Assembly: GCA_031385445.1 (NCBI GenBank)
Contig: JANNBM010000055.1
Coordinates: 1 to 64,000, forward strand
From: CAIYZT01 sp031385445
GTDB lineage: Bacteria > Pseudomonadota > Alphaproteobacteria > Rhodobacterales > Rhodobacteraceae
Direction of reading: 5' to 3'
DNA length: 64,000 bases
The notes beneath the pieces were generated by a model that saw only the letters and a program-made list of their open reading frames with translations, was not told where the DNA came from and did not search any database. This document shows, piece after piece, positions 1-8,426 of the stretch. Numbering within the stretch: the first letter of the stretch is position 1; each line of letters begins with the position of its first letter. The position numbers and the translations under genes were made by a program.

Positions 1-1
1 G

Positions 2-1225
2 TTCGACCAGCCCTTGGTAATCGCCCTTGACGGCGGATGGGGAAGTGGGAAGTCGCATTTCCTGAAGCTGTGGGCGGGGGCGCACAAAATGGAGTTGGGT
101 GGCAAGGCCGAAGTAATTTATTTCGACGCCTTTGAACATGATTTCTTGGATGACCCATTGGTCAGCCTTGTAAGTCGGCTTCTGTCGCAGCCCACGACCA
201 AGACGCAATCAAAAGCGACTATGGACAAACTGAAACGCGCGGCGCTTCCTTTGGCGCGCGGTTTGCTCCGCGCCGGAGTAGCAGTTGCGTCGGCAGGATT
301 AAGCGAGATTGCCGGCCCAGCTATCGACGCGCTAATCGGCGAAGTAGAAAAGGCAACCGAAGAGCAAATCAACGATTTCTGGCAACAGGAAACCGGGCGG
401 ATCGCCGCGATGCAAGGGTTTCGAGATTCTCTGACTGCTTTAACCAAGGCCGAAGGGGCAGAGCCCAAAAAAATCGTCTTCATTGTTGACGAGTTGGACC
501 GTTGCCGCCCAGACTATGCGCTGTCCCTGCTTGAGACAATCAAACACTTCTTTTCCGTGCCAAAAGTGCATTTTGTGTTGGGTGTGAATCTTCAAGCGTT
601 AGAAAATTCAGTGAGCTCGCGCTATGGTGACGGAATAGACTCAGCCCTTTTTCTTCAAAAATTCATTCAACTACCTATGACCCTTCCTGATTCCAAAGAC
701 GTCAACGGGAAGCGGCCTTGGGAACGCTATTTTCTTCGATTAGTCGAAGAAATGGCCATCCGATCGGAATTTCCCGAACCTATCATCAAGCAAATGACAT
801 TGATATCCCATCGTCGGACGATAAGCATGCGCGATGTTCAACGTATTGCGAGCCGGTTGGCCCTAATTCCAAAAAACTGGGAAAACTTTTCCGATGGAAT
901 TGTGGAAATTTTATTTTCAAGTATCCTGTTAAAAGTACTATCTCCAGATATCTATCGCGACCTCGTTGCTGGCAAATCGCCACTGAATGCAATCGAAGGT
1001 TTCTTTTCGTTATACACAGAGACTCCAGGCCCTAAAACACTCGGAGAAAACCTCCGCGACGGATGGAAGTATGTTTTCAAACAAGACCTCGATCCGGACA
1101 GAATAGAACCAATACGACGTTGGTTTAATGTCAAATTGATAGAATCTCAACCCCCAAACCTCGCCAAGCTCCTTGCCGAGGACATCGACATCTTCCACAT
1201 TCCCGACGAGTCGCCCTCCCCCTGA
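2..1225 (+). CDS. KAP-family P-loop NTPase, 5' end outside the window
   Basis: The frame is open from base 2, so the true start lies upstream; 407 residues are visible. Near the visible N-terminus is a Walker A motif GGWGSGKS of the KAP type. About 150 residues later comes a Walker B stretch, IVFIVDELDRCRPDYA, which is the DELDR signature of KAP NTPases. A hydrophobic Ala/Gly-rich segment (roughly residues 85-105) lies between the two motifs, as in KAP proteins with an inserted membrane region. KAP NTPases are often accessory and some take part in phage defence; the substrate cannot be told here. The gene is clearly AT-richer than its neighbours, which suggests transfer. It ends 61 bp before ettA. 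Confidence 0.8.
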   Translation, partial: FDQPLVIALDGGWGSGKSHFLKLWAGAHKMELGGKAEVIYFDAFEHDFLDDPLVSLVSRLLSQPTTKTQSKATMDKLKRAALPLARGLLRAGVAVASAGLSEIAGPAIDALIGEVEKATEEQINDFWQQETGRIAAMQGFRDSLTALTKAEGAEPKKIVFIVDELDRCRPDYALSLLETIKHFFSVPKVHFVLGVNLQALENSVSSRYGDGIDSALFLQKFIQLPMTLPDSKDVNGKRPWERYFLRLVEEMAIRSEFPEPIIKQMTLISHRRTISMRDVQRIASRLALIPKNWENFSDGIVEILFSSILLKVLSPDIYRDLVAGKSPLNAIEGFFSLYTETPGPKTLGENLRDGWKYVFKQDLDPDRIEPIRRWFNVKLIESQPPNLAKLLAEDIDIFHIPDESPSP

Positions 1226-1286
1226 TTGCCCTCCCCCCCAACAATCGCTACATGGGGCCAAGCCCGTCTTTGCAGGAGAATCCCCC

Positions 1287-2942
1287 ATGGCCAGCTATCA
1301 ATATGTCTACCACATGGAAGGCGTCTCCAAGACCTATCCGGGCGGCAAGAAGTGCTTTGAAAACATCCACCTGAACTTTCTCCCCGGCGTCAAGATCGGC
1401 GTCGTCGGCATCAACGGCTCGGGCAAATCCACCCTGCTGAAGATCATGGCGGGCATGGACACCGACTTTAAGGGCGAGGCCTGGGCCGCCAAGGGGGCCA
1501 AGGTCGGCTATCTTGCGCAGGAACCGCATCTGGACCCAAAGCTGGACGTGAAGGGCAACGTCATGCTGGGCGTGGCCAAGCAGACCGCGATCCTGGAGCG
1601 GTATAACGAGCTGGCGATGAACTATTCCGACGAGACGGCGGACGAGATGGCGTCTTTGCAAGACCAGATCGACGCGGGCAATCTGTGGGAGCTGGAGGCT
1701 TCGGTCGGCGTCGCGATGGACGCCCTGCGCTGCCCGCCCGATGATGCCGATGTGGAATCCCTGTCCGGCGGTGAACGCCGCCGCGTCGCGCTTTGCAAAC
1801 TGCTGCTCGAAGCGCCCGACATGCTGCTGCTTGACGAGCCGACCAACCACCTTGACGCCGAATCCATCGCCTGGCTGCAAAAGCACCTGATCGCCTATAA
1901 GGGCACCATCCTGATCGTCACCCACGACCGCTATTTCCTCGACGACATCACCAGTTGGATCCTCGAACTCGACCGCGGCCGCGGCATTCCTTACGAGGGC
2001 AACTATTCCGCCTGGCTGGAGCAAAAGGCCAAACGGATGAGCCAGGAAGCGCGTGAAGACAAGTCCAAGCAGAAGGCGCTGGAAAAGGAACTGGAGTGGA
2101 TCCGCTCTGGTGCCAAGGCCCGCCAGTCCAAAGGCAAGGCCCGCCTGTCGCGCTATAACGAAATGGCCGGGCAGACCGTGCTGGAACGTGCATCCTCGGC
2201 GCAGATCATCATCCCGAACGGCGAGCGTCTGGGGTCCAAGGTGATCGAAGTCGTGGGCCTGAAAAAGCACATGGGCGACAAATTGCTGATCGAAAACCTG
2301 TCCTTCACCATCCCGCCGGGCGCCATCGTCGGCGTGATCGGCCCGAACGGCGCCGGCAAATCGACCCTGTTCCGCATGCTCACCGGCGGCGAGCAGCCCG
2401 ACGAGGGCGAGATCACGCTGGGCACCACGGTGCAGCTGGCCTATGTTGACCAGTCCCGCGATGCGCTGGATGCCAATAAAAACGTCTGGGAAGAGATTTC
2501 GGGCGGATCAGAGGTGATCCAGCTGGGCGATATGCAGATGAACAGCCGTGTTTATACCGGCGCGTTCAACTTCAAAGGCACAGACCAGCAGAAAAAGGTC
2601 GGCCTTCTGTCCGGCGGAGAGCGCAACCGCGTCCACATGGCCAAACTTTTGCGTTCGGGCGGCAACGTGCTGCTGCTGGACGAGCCGACCAACGATCTGG
2701 ACGTCGAAACCCTGCAAGCGCTGGAATCGGCCATCGAAGATTTCGCCGGCTGCGCCATCATCATCTCGCACGACCGGTTTTTCCTGGACCGGCTGTGCAC
2801 ACATATGCTGGCGTTCGAAGGCGATGCGCATGTGGAGTGGTTCGAGGGGAATTTCGAGGCCTATGAACAGGACAAGGTCCGCCGCTTGGGGCCGGACGCG
2901 CTGGAGCCGAAGCGGGCGAAGTATAAGCGGTTCAGCAGGTAG
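1287..2942 (+). CDS. ettA: Energy-dependent translational throttle protein EttA (ABC-F)
   Basis: A 551-residue soluble ABC-F ATPase that acts on the ribosome E site and gates early elongation according to energy state. It has two ABC domains, with Walker A GINGSGKST at about 41-49 and a second GPNGAGKST near residue 350. Both carry LSGGERRRV- or LSGGERNRV-type signatures and LLLDEPTN Walker B motifs. Between them lies the basic linker (KSKQKALEKELEWIRSGAKA) that is typical of EttA. The ATG at 1287 is chosen because AGGAGA sits about 9 bases upstream and the EYQYVYHMEGV-like N-terminus (here SYQYVYHMEGV) is where the family starts. Length matches the family (about 555). Confidence 0.95.
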   Translation: MASYQYVYHMEGVSKTYPGGKKCFENIHLNFLPGVKIGVVGINGSGKSTLLKIMAGMDTDFKGEAWAAKGAKVGYLAQEPHLDPKLDVKGNVMLGVAKQTAILERYNELAMNYSDETADEMASLQDQIDAGNLWELEASVGVAMDALRCPPDDADVESLSGGERRRVALCKLLLEAPDMLLLDEPTNHLDAESIAWLQKHLIAYKGTILIVTHDRYFLDDITSWILELDRGRGIPYEGNYSAWLEQKAKRMSQEAREDKSKQKALEKELEWIRSGAKARQSKGKARLSRYNEMAGQTVLERASSAQIIIPNGERLGSKVIEVVGLKKHMGDKLLIENLSFTIPPGAIVGVIGPNGAGKSTLFRMLTGGEQPDEGEITLGTTVQLAYVDQSRDALDANKNVWEEISGGSEVIQLGDMQMNSRVYTGAFNFKGTDQQKKVGLLSGGERNRVHMAKLLRSGGNVLLLDEPTNDLDVETLQALESAIEDFAGCAIIISHDRFFLDRLCTHMLAFEGDAHVEWFEGNFEAYEQDKVRRLGPDALEPKRAKYKRFSR

Positions 2943-2951
2943 GTGGGGAGT

Positions 2952-3665
2952 ATGAATTTTGACTGCCCACACTGTGGACGTATTCAAACGTCAACACTTT
3001 CCGACAGGGATACCGGAAAGATTTTCTTCAACATGTCAGAAACTGCCATTGGCGGCATTGGACTATTTGGCGAAGCTATTTGCTGCGCGAATCCGCACTG
3101 CAAAAGACCAACAGTCTTAGTTGAGGTCCGAAAAACAGAATATTTGAACGGCAGTCGCCGATTTTCTGATTCTGAACCGATCGTCGCAGTGCGACTCATT
3201 CCGGAAAGTACAGCGAAACCCCAACCTGATTACATTCCTGCACCAATACGCGAAGACTACTTGGAGGCTTGCCGAATCCAGTCACTGAGCCCAAAAGCAT
3301 CTGCGACGCTTTCGCGCCGATGCATTCAGGGGATGATCCGTGATTTCGCGGGAATATCGAAAGGGACGCTCGCGGAGGAAGTCAAAGAGCTTAGAGGGCG
3401 CGTAAATGAAGGTGCCGCACCTAAAGGAGTGTCAGAAGAAAGTGTCGATGCGATTGATCATGTGCGCGCTATTGGAAATATTGGCGCGCACATGGAAAAA
3501 GACATCAATCTAATAGTCTCGATTGAACCGAACGAAGCTCTAATCCTGATAGGTTTGATCGAGTCCTTGTTCGACGAGTGGTATGTTGCTCGTCAGAAAC
3601 GTGAAGAGCGATTTGCATCGGTAAAGCAGATTGCAGACCAAAAGAAATTAGACCAGCAATCTTAG
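2952..3665 (+). CDS. DUF4145 domain protein with N-terminal zinc-ribbon-like cysteines
   Basis: This protein has 237 residues. It opens with CPHCGR (about residues 4-9) and has CCANPHCKRP about 35 residues further on, a possible four-cysteine metal site. The C-terminal half (AIDHVRAIGNIGAHMEKD) resembles DUF4145, a domain often found near restriction or defence genes. The ATG at 2952 is preceded by AGGTGGGG that overlaps the ettA stop codon; a GTG at 2943 is an alternative. Base composition is lower in GC than ettA and similar to the KAP gene, so both may be acquired. Function is not known. Confidence 0.7.
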   Translation: MNFDCPHCGRIQTSTLSDRDTGKIFFNMSETAIGGIGLFGEAICCANPHCKRPTVLVEVRKTEYLNGSRRFSDSEPIVAVRLIPESTAKPQPDYIPAPIREDYLEACRIQSLSPKASATLSRRCIQGMIRDFAGISKGTLAEEVKELRGRVNEGAAPKGVSEESVDAIDHVRAIGNIGAHMEKDINLIVSIEPNEALILIGLIESLFDEWYVARQKREERFASVKQIADQKKLDQQS

Positions 3666-3832
3666 TTCGAAAGTCGCGTATTTCTATTGCGTCCATCCCA
3701 CACAGGGCAGCGCCCGACCTCGGGAAGGCGCGCCGCCGCTGGTTCTAGGCTCTTTATTCCTCAACCCATCCCACTGAAATTCTGCTAGCAACCGTCGCAG
3801 ACTCGCCCCCCTTCGCCAAATTTGATTTCAAT

Positions 3833-3905
3833 CGAATTTGGCCGCGCCTGCCTGCCCCCGGCAGGCGCGATAGTCGCGCCAGCCAGACAGGCGCGGCCAA
3901 ATTCG
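3833..3905. repeat. Nested inverted repeat, 18-bp perfect outer arms
   Basis: The outer arms cgaatttggccgcgcctg (3833-3850) and caggcgcggccaaattcg (3888-3905) are exact reverse complements. Inside are two more perfect palindromes that share bases: cctgcc-ccc-ggcagg (3851-3865) and ggcgcga-tag-tcgcgcc (3864-3880). The whole could fold as a cruciform or a structured RNA. It does not carry a terminator-like T run. It may be a small palindromic mobile element. Confidence 0.75.
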
Positions 3906-3969
3906 TCCAACCGTCGGGATTGCGGATAATCCCTTGGCCGGCGGCTTGCGCCTTTGGCCAACGGCCCGA

Positions 3970-3992
3970 AAAACGCTCCGCGGGAGCGTTTT
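3970..3992. repeat. Perfect 10-bp hairpin with 3-base loop
   Basis: aaaacgctcc-gcg-ggagcgtttt is a perfect palindrome with A and T tails on its two sides, so it would work as a terminator-like hairpin on either strand. It lies in the gene-poor interval between the DUF4145 gene and the convergent binding-protein gene. Confidence 0.55.
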
Positions 3993-4092
3993 CAGATCGG
4001 TCCGGGGCCCCCCATACAAAAACCACCCCAGCACCAGCGGCGCGATCACCGCTGTCAGCACCGCGTTCCGGCCCATGCCCAAGCCAGCGTCG

Positions 4093-4150
4093 GGTGGGTG
4101 TCAACCCACCTTCCCCCACACTCGGCCCGAACCCCGGTGGGTTGCACCCA
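4093..4150. repeat. Pair of REP-like palindromes
   Basis: Two GGTGGGT-type palindromes lie close together: ggtgggt-gtca-acccacc (4093-4110) and tgggt-tgc-accca (4138-4150). They sit just beyond the 3' end of the RAYT transposase remnant. RAYTs are the enzymes linked to REP elements, so these are probably REP sequences once handled by that family. Confidence 0.5.
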
Positions 4151-4211
4151 ACCCGCTACGTCCTGCCAATCCGACCATACGGCGGGGTATAACCCAGCCT
4201 ACTTCGCGAAC

Positions 4212-4375
4212 TCACCAGTCCGGCTCCACCAATCCCGCCATGATATCGCGGCGGATCGGCGCATCCGGCCAATCCACCGCCCGCGCCACAAAACCATGTT
4301 TCACCGGATTGCCCAACAATCCCGCACATCCGTATCAAAATCCGCCTGATCCCGCATGTGATGCCCCCCAAAACC
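4212..4375 (-). pseudogene. C-terminal remnant of a REP-associated tyrosine transposase (RAYT, Y1_Tnp)
   Basis: Reading leftwards, one frame gives HHMRDQADFDTDVRDCW. A second frame then continues with GNPVKHGFVARAVDWPDA and ends LVEPDW-stop at 4212. Together these match the end of RAYT proteins (WEHHIRD...YCWGNPVKHGLV.RA.DWP.SS). A frame change is needed near 4330, and the catalytic HUH and tyrosine part is absent. It is therefore a dead remnant of about 50 codons. Confidence 0.65.
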
Positions 4376-4438
4376 AGCCCTGGGGTGCATTGTTCCTGCG
4401 CCCGCCCGGTGCGGCCGGGCGCTGGAACTGCGCTTGGT

Positions 4439-5596
4439 TTACCGGCCGCCGATCACACCGATATAGTCCGACACCCAACGGTAATAGGGCACGCAGGCGC
4501 CTTCCCCTTGCGAGCAATTGGCGATCGGGGTGGTCCAGAAGCGGATCTTGTCGAAATCGTCCATACCGTTGGCAGTGCAGCCTTCGGCAGTCAGCATGCC
4601 CGACCCATCCGTGCAGGCCGCAGGAACCACCGGATTACCGCCAAACCAGACCGCAAGGTCCGATTGCAGGTTGGACGCCAGCGTATGCTCCATCCACTTG
4701 TAGGCGCAGTTCGGATGGGCGGCATCGACATGCATCATCGTGGTATCGGCCCAGCCGGTGGCCCCTTCTTGCGGGATGGTCGATTTGATCGGCAGACCCT
4801 CGGAAGCCAAAAGCCCGACCTGGAACGGCCACGACCCCGAAGCGACGATGCCTTCGTTCTTGAAGTCGTCCATCTGGATATAGGCGTCGTGCCAATAGCG
4901 GCCCACCAGTGTGCGCTGGACGCGCAGCAGATCAAGCGCGGCGGCATACTGCTCTTCGTTCAACTCGTAAGGCGAGGTGATCTTCAGCTCCGGCTTGTGG
5001 AACATCAGGTATTGCGCGGCGTCCGCGATGTGGATCGGGCCGTCATAGGCCTGCACGCGGCCCTCGTTGGATTTGCCATCCGGCAGGTCCATCGCCTCGA
5101 ACACCACGTTCCACGAGGTTGGCGGCTCTTTGAACACCTCGGAATTGTACATCAAAACATTGGGCCCCCAAAGATAGGGCGTGCCGTAATGCACCCCGTC
5201 CACGGTGTGCCAGCCAGCGTCTTGCAAACGCGGGTCCAGTTTGGACCAAGACGGGATCAGCGCGGTATTGATCGGCTGCACGCGCCCGCCAGCGATCAGG
5301 CGAAGCGAGGCATCGCCCGAAGCGGTGACAAGGTCGAACCCGCCTTCATTCATCAGCGCGACCATCTCGTCGCTGGTATTGGCGGTTTTCACCGACACTT
5401 TGCAGCCGCTTTCCGCCTCGAACTTGGTGACCCAGTCATAGGCCTTGTCGGTTTCGCCGCGCTCGATATAGCCCGCCCATGCAACGATGGACACTTCGCC
5501 TTCGCCGTCGCCAACGGCCGTCATCTCGGCCAGAAGCGGGGCCGCCCCCACGCAAAGGGCAAGGGCCGAAGCGCCCATCAGCTTTACAATCTTCAT
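4439..5596 (-). CDS. Polyamine-type ABC transporter substrate-binding protein (PotD/PotF-like)
   Basis: A periplasmic binding protein of 385 residues. The signal peptide (about 1-23) ends in a PLLAEM-type site. The mature N-terminus VSIVAWAGYIERG and the segment FDLVTASGDASLRLI are typical of the spermidine/putrescine binding family. Six cysteines are clustered in the last third and may form disulfides. AGGGAGAT lies 5 bases before the ATG. No permease or ATPase gene is next to it, so the partner subunits must lie elsewhere. The exact ligand is not decidable from sequence. Confidence 0.8.
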   Translation of the reverse strand: MKIVKLMGASALALCVGAAPLLAEMTAVGDGEGEVSIVAWAGYIERGETDKAYDWVTKFEAESGCKVSVKTANTSDEMVALMNEGGFDLVTASGDASLRLIAGGRVQPINTALIPSWSKLDPRLQDAGWHTVDGVHYGTPYLWGPNVLMYNSEVFKEPPTSWNVVFEAMDLPDGKSNEGRVQAYDGPIHIADAAQYLMFHKPELKITSPYELNEEQYAAALDLLRVQRTLVGRYWHDAYIQMDDFKNEGIVASGSWPFQVGLLASEGLPIKSTIPQEGATGWADTTMMHVDAAHPNCAYKWMEHTLASNLQSDLAVWFGGNPVVPAACTDGSGMLTAEGCTANGMDDFDKIRFWTTPIANCSQGEGACVPYYRWVSDYIGVIGGR

Positions 5597-5743
5597 CGCA
5601 ATCTCCCTGATGCGGGGCCTGCCTTCGTGGGCGGCCCATTGTTTGTGCCCTGGAAGTTAGGGCAGCGGCCCCGAATCGCAAAGTATATTCGCCGGGATTT
5701 CGCGTTATTTTGACTGATTGATCAGAAAATTCAGGCGGCGCGG

Positions 5744-6181
5744 TCAGCCAGGGCGCATCGCCTGAACGAGGGCGCCATGCTCGGCCATGGTCATGGCGTG
5801 ATAAGCGTTCAGCCTTTCGGGGGTGAAATGCTGCGCTTCGGCGAGGAAGTTGACGGTGCCGATCCCGGTTTGACCCGCGATGATCGGGATGTTGAGGCAA
5901 GAGCCAAGGCCAATCGAGGTGATCAGCGCGTGATCGAAAAACACCGTTTCAAACGCGGCCGGGGTGTTGGCGATAAAGCTGTTCAACCCGGTGATCACAT
6001 GGTCGTACCAGGCATCGCGGGTCATGGGTTTGGTGCCTGCGACGGGATATTCGGCCGGATGCGAGGTATAAACGCGCGAGGCAAGCGTGCCTTCGGTGTT
6101 TGAAACGGTGACGGTGAACAGGCGGCACCCGGCCGCGCGGGCGGTTTCGTACAGGCGGTCAAAGACGGCGGGGGCGGTCAT
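5744..6181 (-). CDS. Small GAF-domain protein
   Basis: The protein has 145 residues and consists of little more than one GAF-like domain. The middle, including ITSIGLGSCLNIPIIAGQTGIGTVNFL, has the strand-turn-strand pattern of GAF folds (C/P-I...G..IG.....). The ATG at 6181 is chosen for its GGAGAT site; an upstream extension to 6244 overlaps the neighbour and looks non-coding. It lies 17 bases after the 111-residue hypothetical gene, so they are probably co-transcribed. The ligand and role are unknown. Confidence 0.65.
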   Translation of the reverse strand: MTAPAVFDRLYETARAAGCRLFTVTVSNTEGTLASRVYTSHPAEYPVAGTKPMTRDAWYDHVITGLNSFIANTPAAFETVFFDHALITSIGLGSCLNIPIIAGQTGIGTVNFLAEAQHFTPERLNAYHAMTMAEHGALVQAMRPG

Positions 6182-6198
6182 ATCAGATCTCCGGGGTT

Positions 6199-6534
6199 TC
6201 AGGGTTCGGCGCGGCCTGTGGCATTGGGCGCGGTGCAAAGGCACCAGCCTTCAGGCAGGGGCGGCGACGGCGGCGGGGCCTCTTCAGCGCAGGTCAGTTG
6301 CAGGATCAAAGGATCGGCGGGGGCATCGACATCGGCGAGCAGGGCCCATGAAAGGTGAAAGCCTTCGGCCAGCAGACCCTCGGCGTAAAAAGCGATCTCT
6401 TCGGGATCAAGACCCAGCTCTTCGGCGTCCTGAAAAGTGAATGCGCCGTCTTCAAGCCAGACCACCTGCCCTTCGAGGTGGGGAAAGCGGATGGCGAGGG
6501 CGGCAAGCGGGCGCAGGGCGGCGGGCAGTTGCAT
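6199..6534 (-). CDS. Hypothetical protein, 111 residues
   Basis: An acidic protein (FQDAEELGLDPEEIAFYAEGLLAEGF) with a proline-rich tail. No signal peptide or membrane segment is seen and no family was recognised. The ATG at 6534 is taken because coding-like composition starts there; a longer frame reaching 6741 overlaps the GST gene. It is followed closely by the GAF gene. Confidence 0.55.
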   Translation of the reverse strand: MQLPAALRPLAALAIRFPHLEGQVVWLEDGAFTFQDAEELGLDPEEIAFYAEGLLAEGFHLSWALLADVDAPADPLILQLTCAEEAPPPSPPLPEGWCLCTAPNATGRAEP

Positions 6535-6622
6535 CGGGGGCCTTTGCAGAACGGCGGATTGGCCGCAGTATGACGCGGCGGCGCGGAAAGTTCGATGGAA
6601 TATCGTTCGGCATGGTGGCGAT

Positions 6623-7204
6623 TTACGTGCGTGCGGCGAGATAGGCCGGGCGGGCGCAGAGCGCCGCATGATAGCTGGCGAGGCGACCTTCGGGCGCGGC
6701 AAAGCCTGCTGCCACGCCCCATCCAAGGCAATGGGCGGCAAGGATATCAGGCACGCTGAAGGCGTCCCCCATCAGGAACGGGCCTTGAAGGCGGTCCGTC
6801 AGACGGGTCAGGCTGCGGGCATATTCGTATTTCAGCGAAGGTTTGATGGCGGGCAGGCGCATCGCTTCGGGCAGAACGAAGCTGTGACGCGAAGCGGTCC
6901 ACAGCACGGCGTCCATCTCGTCCAGCACGAAATGGGTCAGGCTGTCCTGCTGCGCGCGGGCGATGGTGCCGGGGGGGGCGGTGAACTGGCCGTGTTTATC
7001 GGTCAGATAGGTCAGGATGGCGGCGGAATCGGTGATCGTGGCGCCGTCAACGATGAGGGCGGGCACTTTGCCGGAGGGGCTATGGGCCACAGCCTCGGGC
7101 GAGCCGGGGGCGGCGGGGATGTGGGTGAAGGGCAGGCCAAGCTCGTGCAGCATCCACAGGACGCGGAAGCTGCGGTTTCGGGGGTGGCCGATGAGCGTGT
7201 ACAT
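6623..7204 (-). CDS. Glutathione S-transferase family protein
   Basis: A protein of 193 residues. The N-terminal thioredoxin-like half starts YTLIGHPRNRSFRVLWMLHEL and contains the SGKVPALIVDG cis-proline loop and the DSAAILTYL glutathione-binding SNAIL/DSAA motif. The helical C-terminal domain follows with FLMGDAFSVPDILAAHCLGW. The ATG at 7204 has AAAGG upstream. It probably conjugates or reduces substrates with glutathione in the cytosol; the substrate is not known. Confidence 0.85.
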   Translation of the reverse strand: MYTLIGHPRNRSFRVLWMLHELGLPFTHIPAAPGSPEAVAHSPSGKVPALIVDGATITDSAAILTYLTDKHGQFTAPPGTIARAQQDSLTHFVLDEMDAVLWTASRHSFVLPEAMRLPAIKPSLKYEYARSLTRLTDRLQGPFLMGDAFSVPDILAAHCLGWGVAAGFAAPEGRLASYHAALCARPAYLAART

Positions 7205-7403
7205 AGCGGGCCTTTCGGAAAAAGTGGGGGGGCATTGGATCAGGCGTAGCGAAATCCGGGCCTCGGGCAAGGGTGGTCGGCGGGGGCGGTCCAGAGTGAA
7301 GGCTGGTTCTGCAGAACCGAACCTCGGGGGAAGATTGGCAGGATAGGGGGCCGCCCGGCACAACGCGGGCAGCGGCTTTCAGGGTGCGGCCATAGGCGGG
7401 CAC

Positions 7404-8417
7404 CTACCGTTTCATCATCGCCAGCCGGATCAGGGCGCGTTCCATCACGGCCATGGTGGGCGCCTTGGAGGACGAGCGCAGGGTCAGGTCGGTTTCAACC
7501 AGCAGCGCAAGCGCCCGTTCCAGCGCGCGCGCGCCCCATTGGGACGCTTGCCGCTGCATCGCCTCTTTTTGCTTGAATCCCCCCCGCGCCCATTTCAGCG
7601 CGGCGGCGGGCCCCGCCGGATCGCAGGCGGCGGCGTGCAGGGTCTTGAAATGGCCCAAAGCGCCGATGCAGATCGTCACCGGCGACGAGCCCTGCCCCGA
7701 CACGCGCTGCAGCATCGGCCCCAGATCGCCGACGCGGCCATCGGCAACGGCGTGAATAAGATCGTCCACCTCGCCCTCAATTGTCGCAGGGGCAAGCGCG
7801 GCCACTTCGGGCGCGGTCAGGGGCCCGGCGTCACCATGCTTGTAAAGCGACAGCTTTTCAAGGGTTTGGCGGAAATCACCGGGATCAATGGAGCGGGACA
7901 GGGTGACGATATCTTCCATCGCCCTGGAGTCGATCCGGGTCAGGCCGGCTTTTTTCAGCTCTGCCTCGATCTCATCGCGGCTGGGCGGCTCGTCATAAAA
8001 GATCACCGAAATGCAATCGGGGCGCTTGTCGAACAGCGCTTTCAGCGCGGATTTCCCGGTCAACTGGCCCGCTGTGACCACCAGATTGGCATCGCCCGGC
8101 CGCCAATCCTTGATCGTGGCTTCCAGCGTCGGCGCAAGCCCGTCCCCCGCATCGTCCAGCAGAACGGCGCGGGGACCGGGGAAAAACCCCGCCTCCCGCA
8201 TCGCATCCGACACCAGCGAGGGCGTCTTGCGCAGATCGCCCGCCGAAATGCGGGTCAGCCGCATCTCGGCCTCGCCCTGCGGGCCGATCAGCGCCAAAAC
8301 CGCCTCCGCCCGCTTCATCGCCACGCGCATCGGATCCGCCCCGGCCAGCAAAAGCCCCGGACGGCCCGGATCGGGCTTGGCAATATACCGCATCGCCTCG
8401 GCGCCTTTAAGGTTCAT
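7404..8417 (-). CDS. holA: DNA polymerase III delta subunit
   Basis: The 337-residue clamp-loader subunit that opens the sliding clamp. The N-terminal AAA-like region contains LLLAGADPMRVAMKRAEAV, and the central FYDEPPSRDEIEAELKKAG segment is typical of HolA. It starts 10 bases beyond the end of lptE and is the last gene of the DUF3576-leuS-lptE-holA series, an order common in this family of bacteria. Confidence 0.88.
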   Translation of the reverse strand: MNLKGAEAMRYIAKPDPGRPGLLLAGADPMRVAMKRAEAVLALIGPQGEAEMRLTRISAGDLRKTPSLVSDAMREAGFFPGPRAVLLDDAGDGLAPTLEATIKDWRPGDANLVVTAGQLTGKSALKALFDKRPDCISVIFYDEPPSRDEIEAELKKAGLTRIDSRAMEDIVTLSRSIDPGDFRQTLEKLSLYKHGDAGPLTAPEVAALAPATIEGEVDDLIHAVADGRVGDLGPMLQRVSGQGSSPVTICIGALGHFKTLHAAACDPAGPAAALKWARGGFKQKEAMQRQASQWGARALERALALLVETDLTLRSSSKAPTMAVMERALIRLAMMKR

Positions 8418-8426
8418 CGCGCAAGC

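Larger units (their letters stand above)
3666..4438. other. Gene-poor stretch with palindromes and a transposase remnant
   Basis: No intact gene is visible over about 770 bases. The stretch holds a 73-bp nested inverted repeat (3833-3905), a perfect hairpin (3970-3992), two REP-like palindromes (4093-4150) and the decayed 3' part of a RAYT transposase gene (4212-4375). Open frames on both strands here lack ribosome sites and recognisable motifs. Confidence 0.6.

Noticed and set aside
3828..4082. Minus-strand frame with one hydrophobic segment (AVLTAVIAPLVLGWFLYGG)
   Set aside because: It runs through the nested palindromes and lacks a ribosome site; the hydrophobic stretch is short and no family fits.
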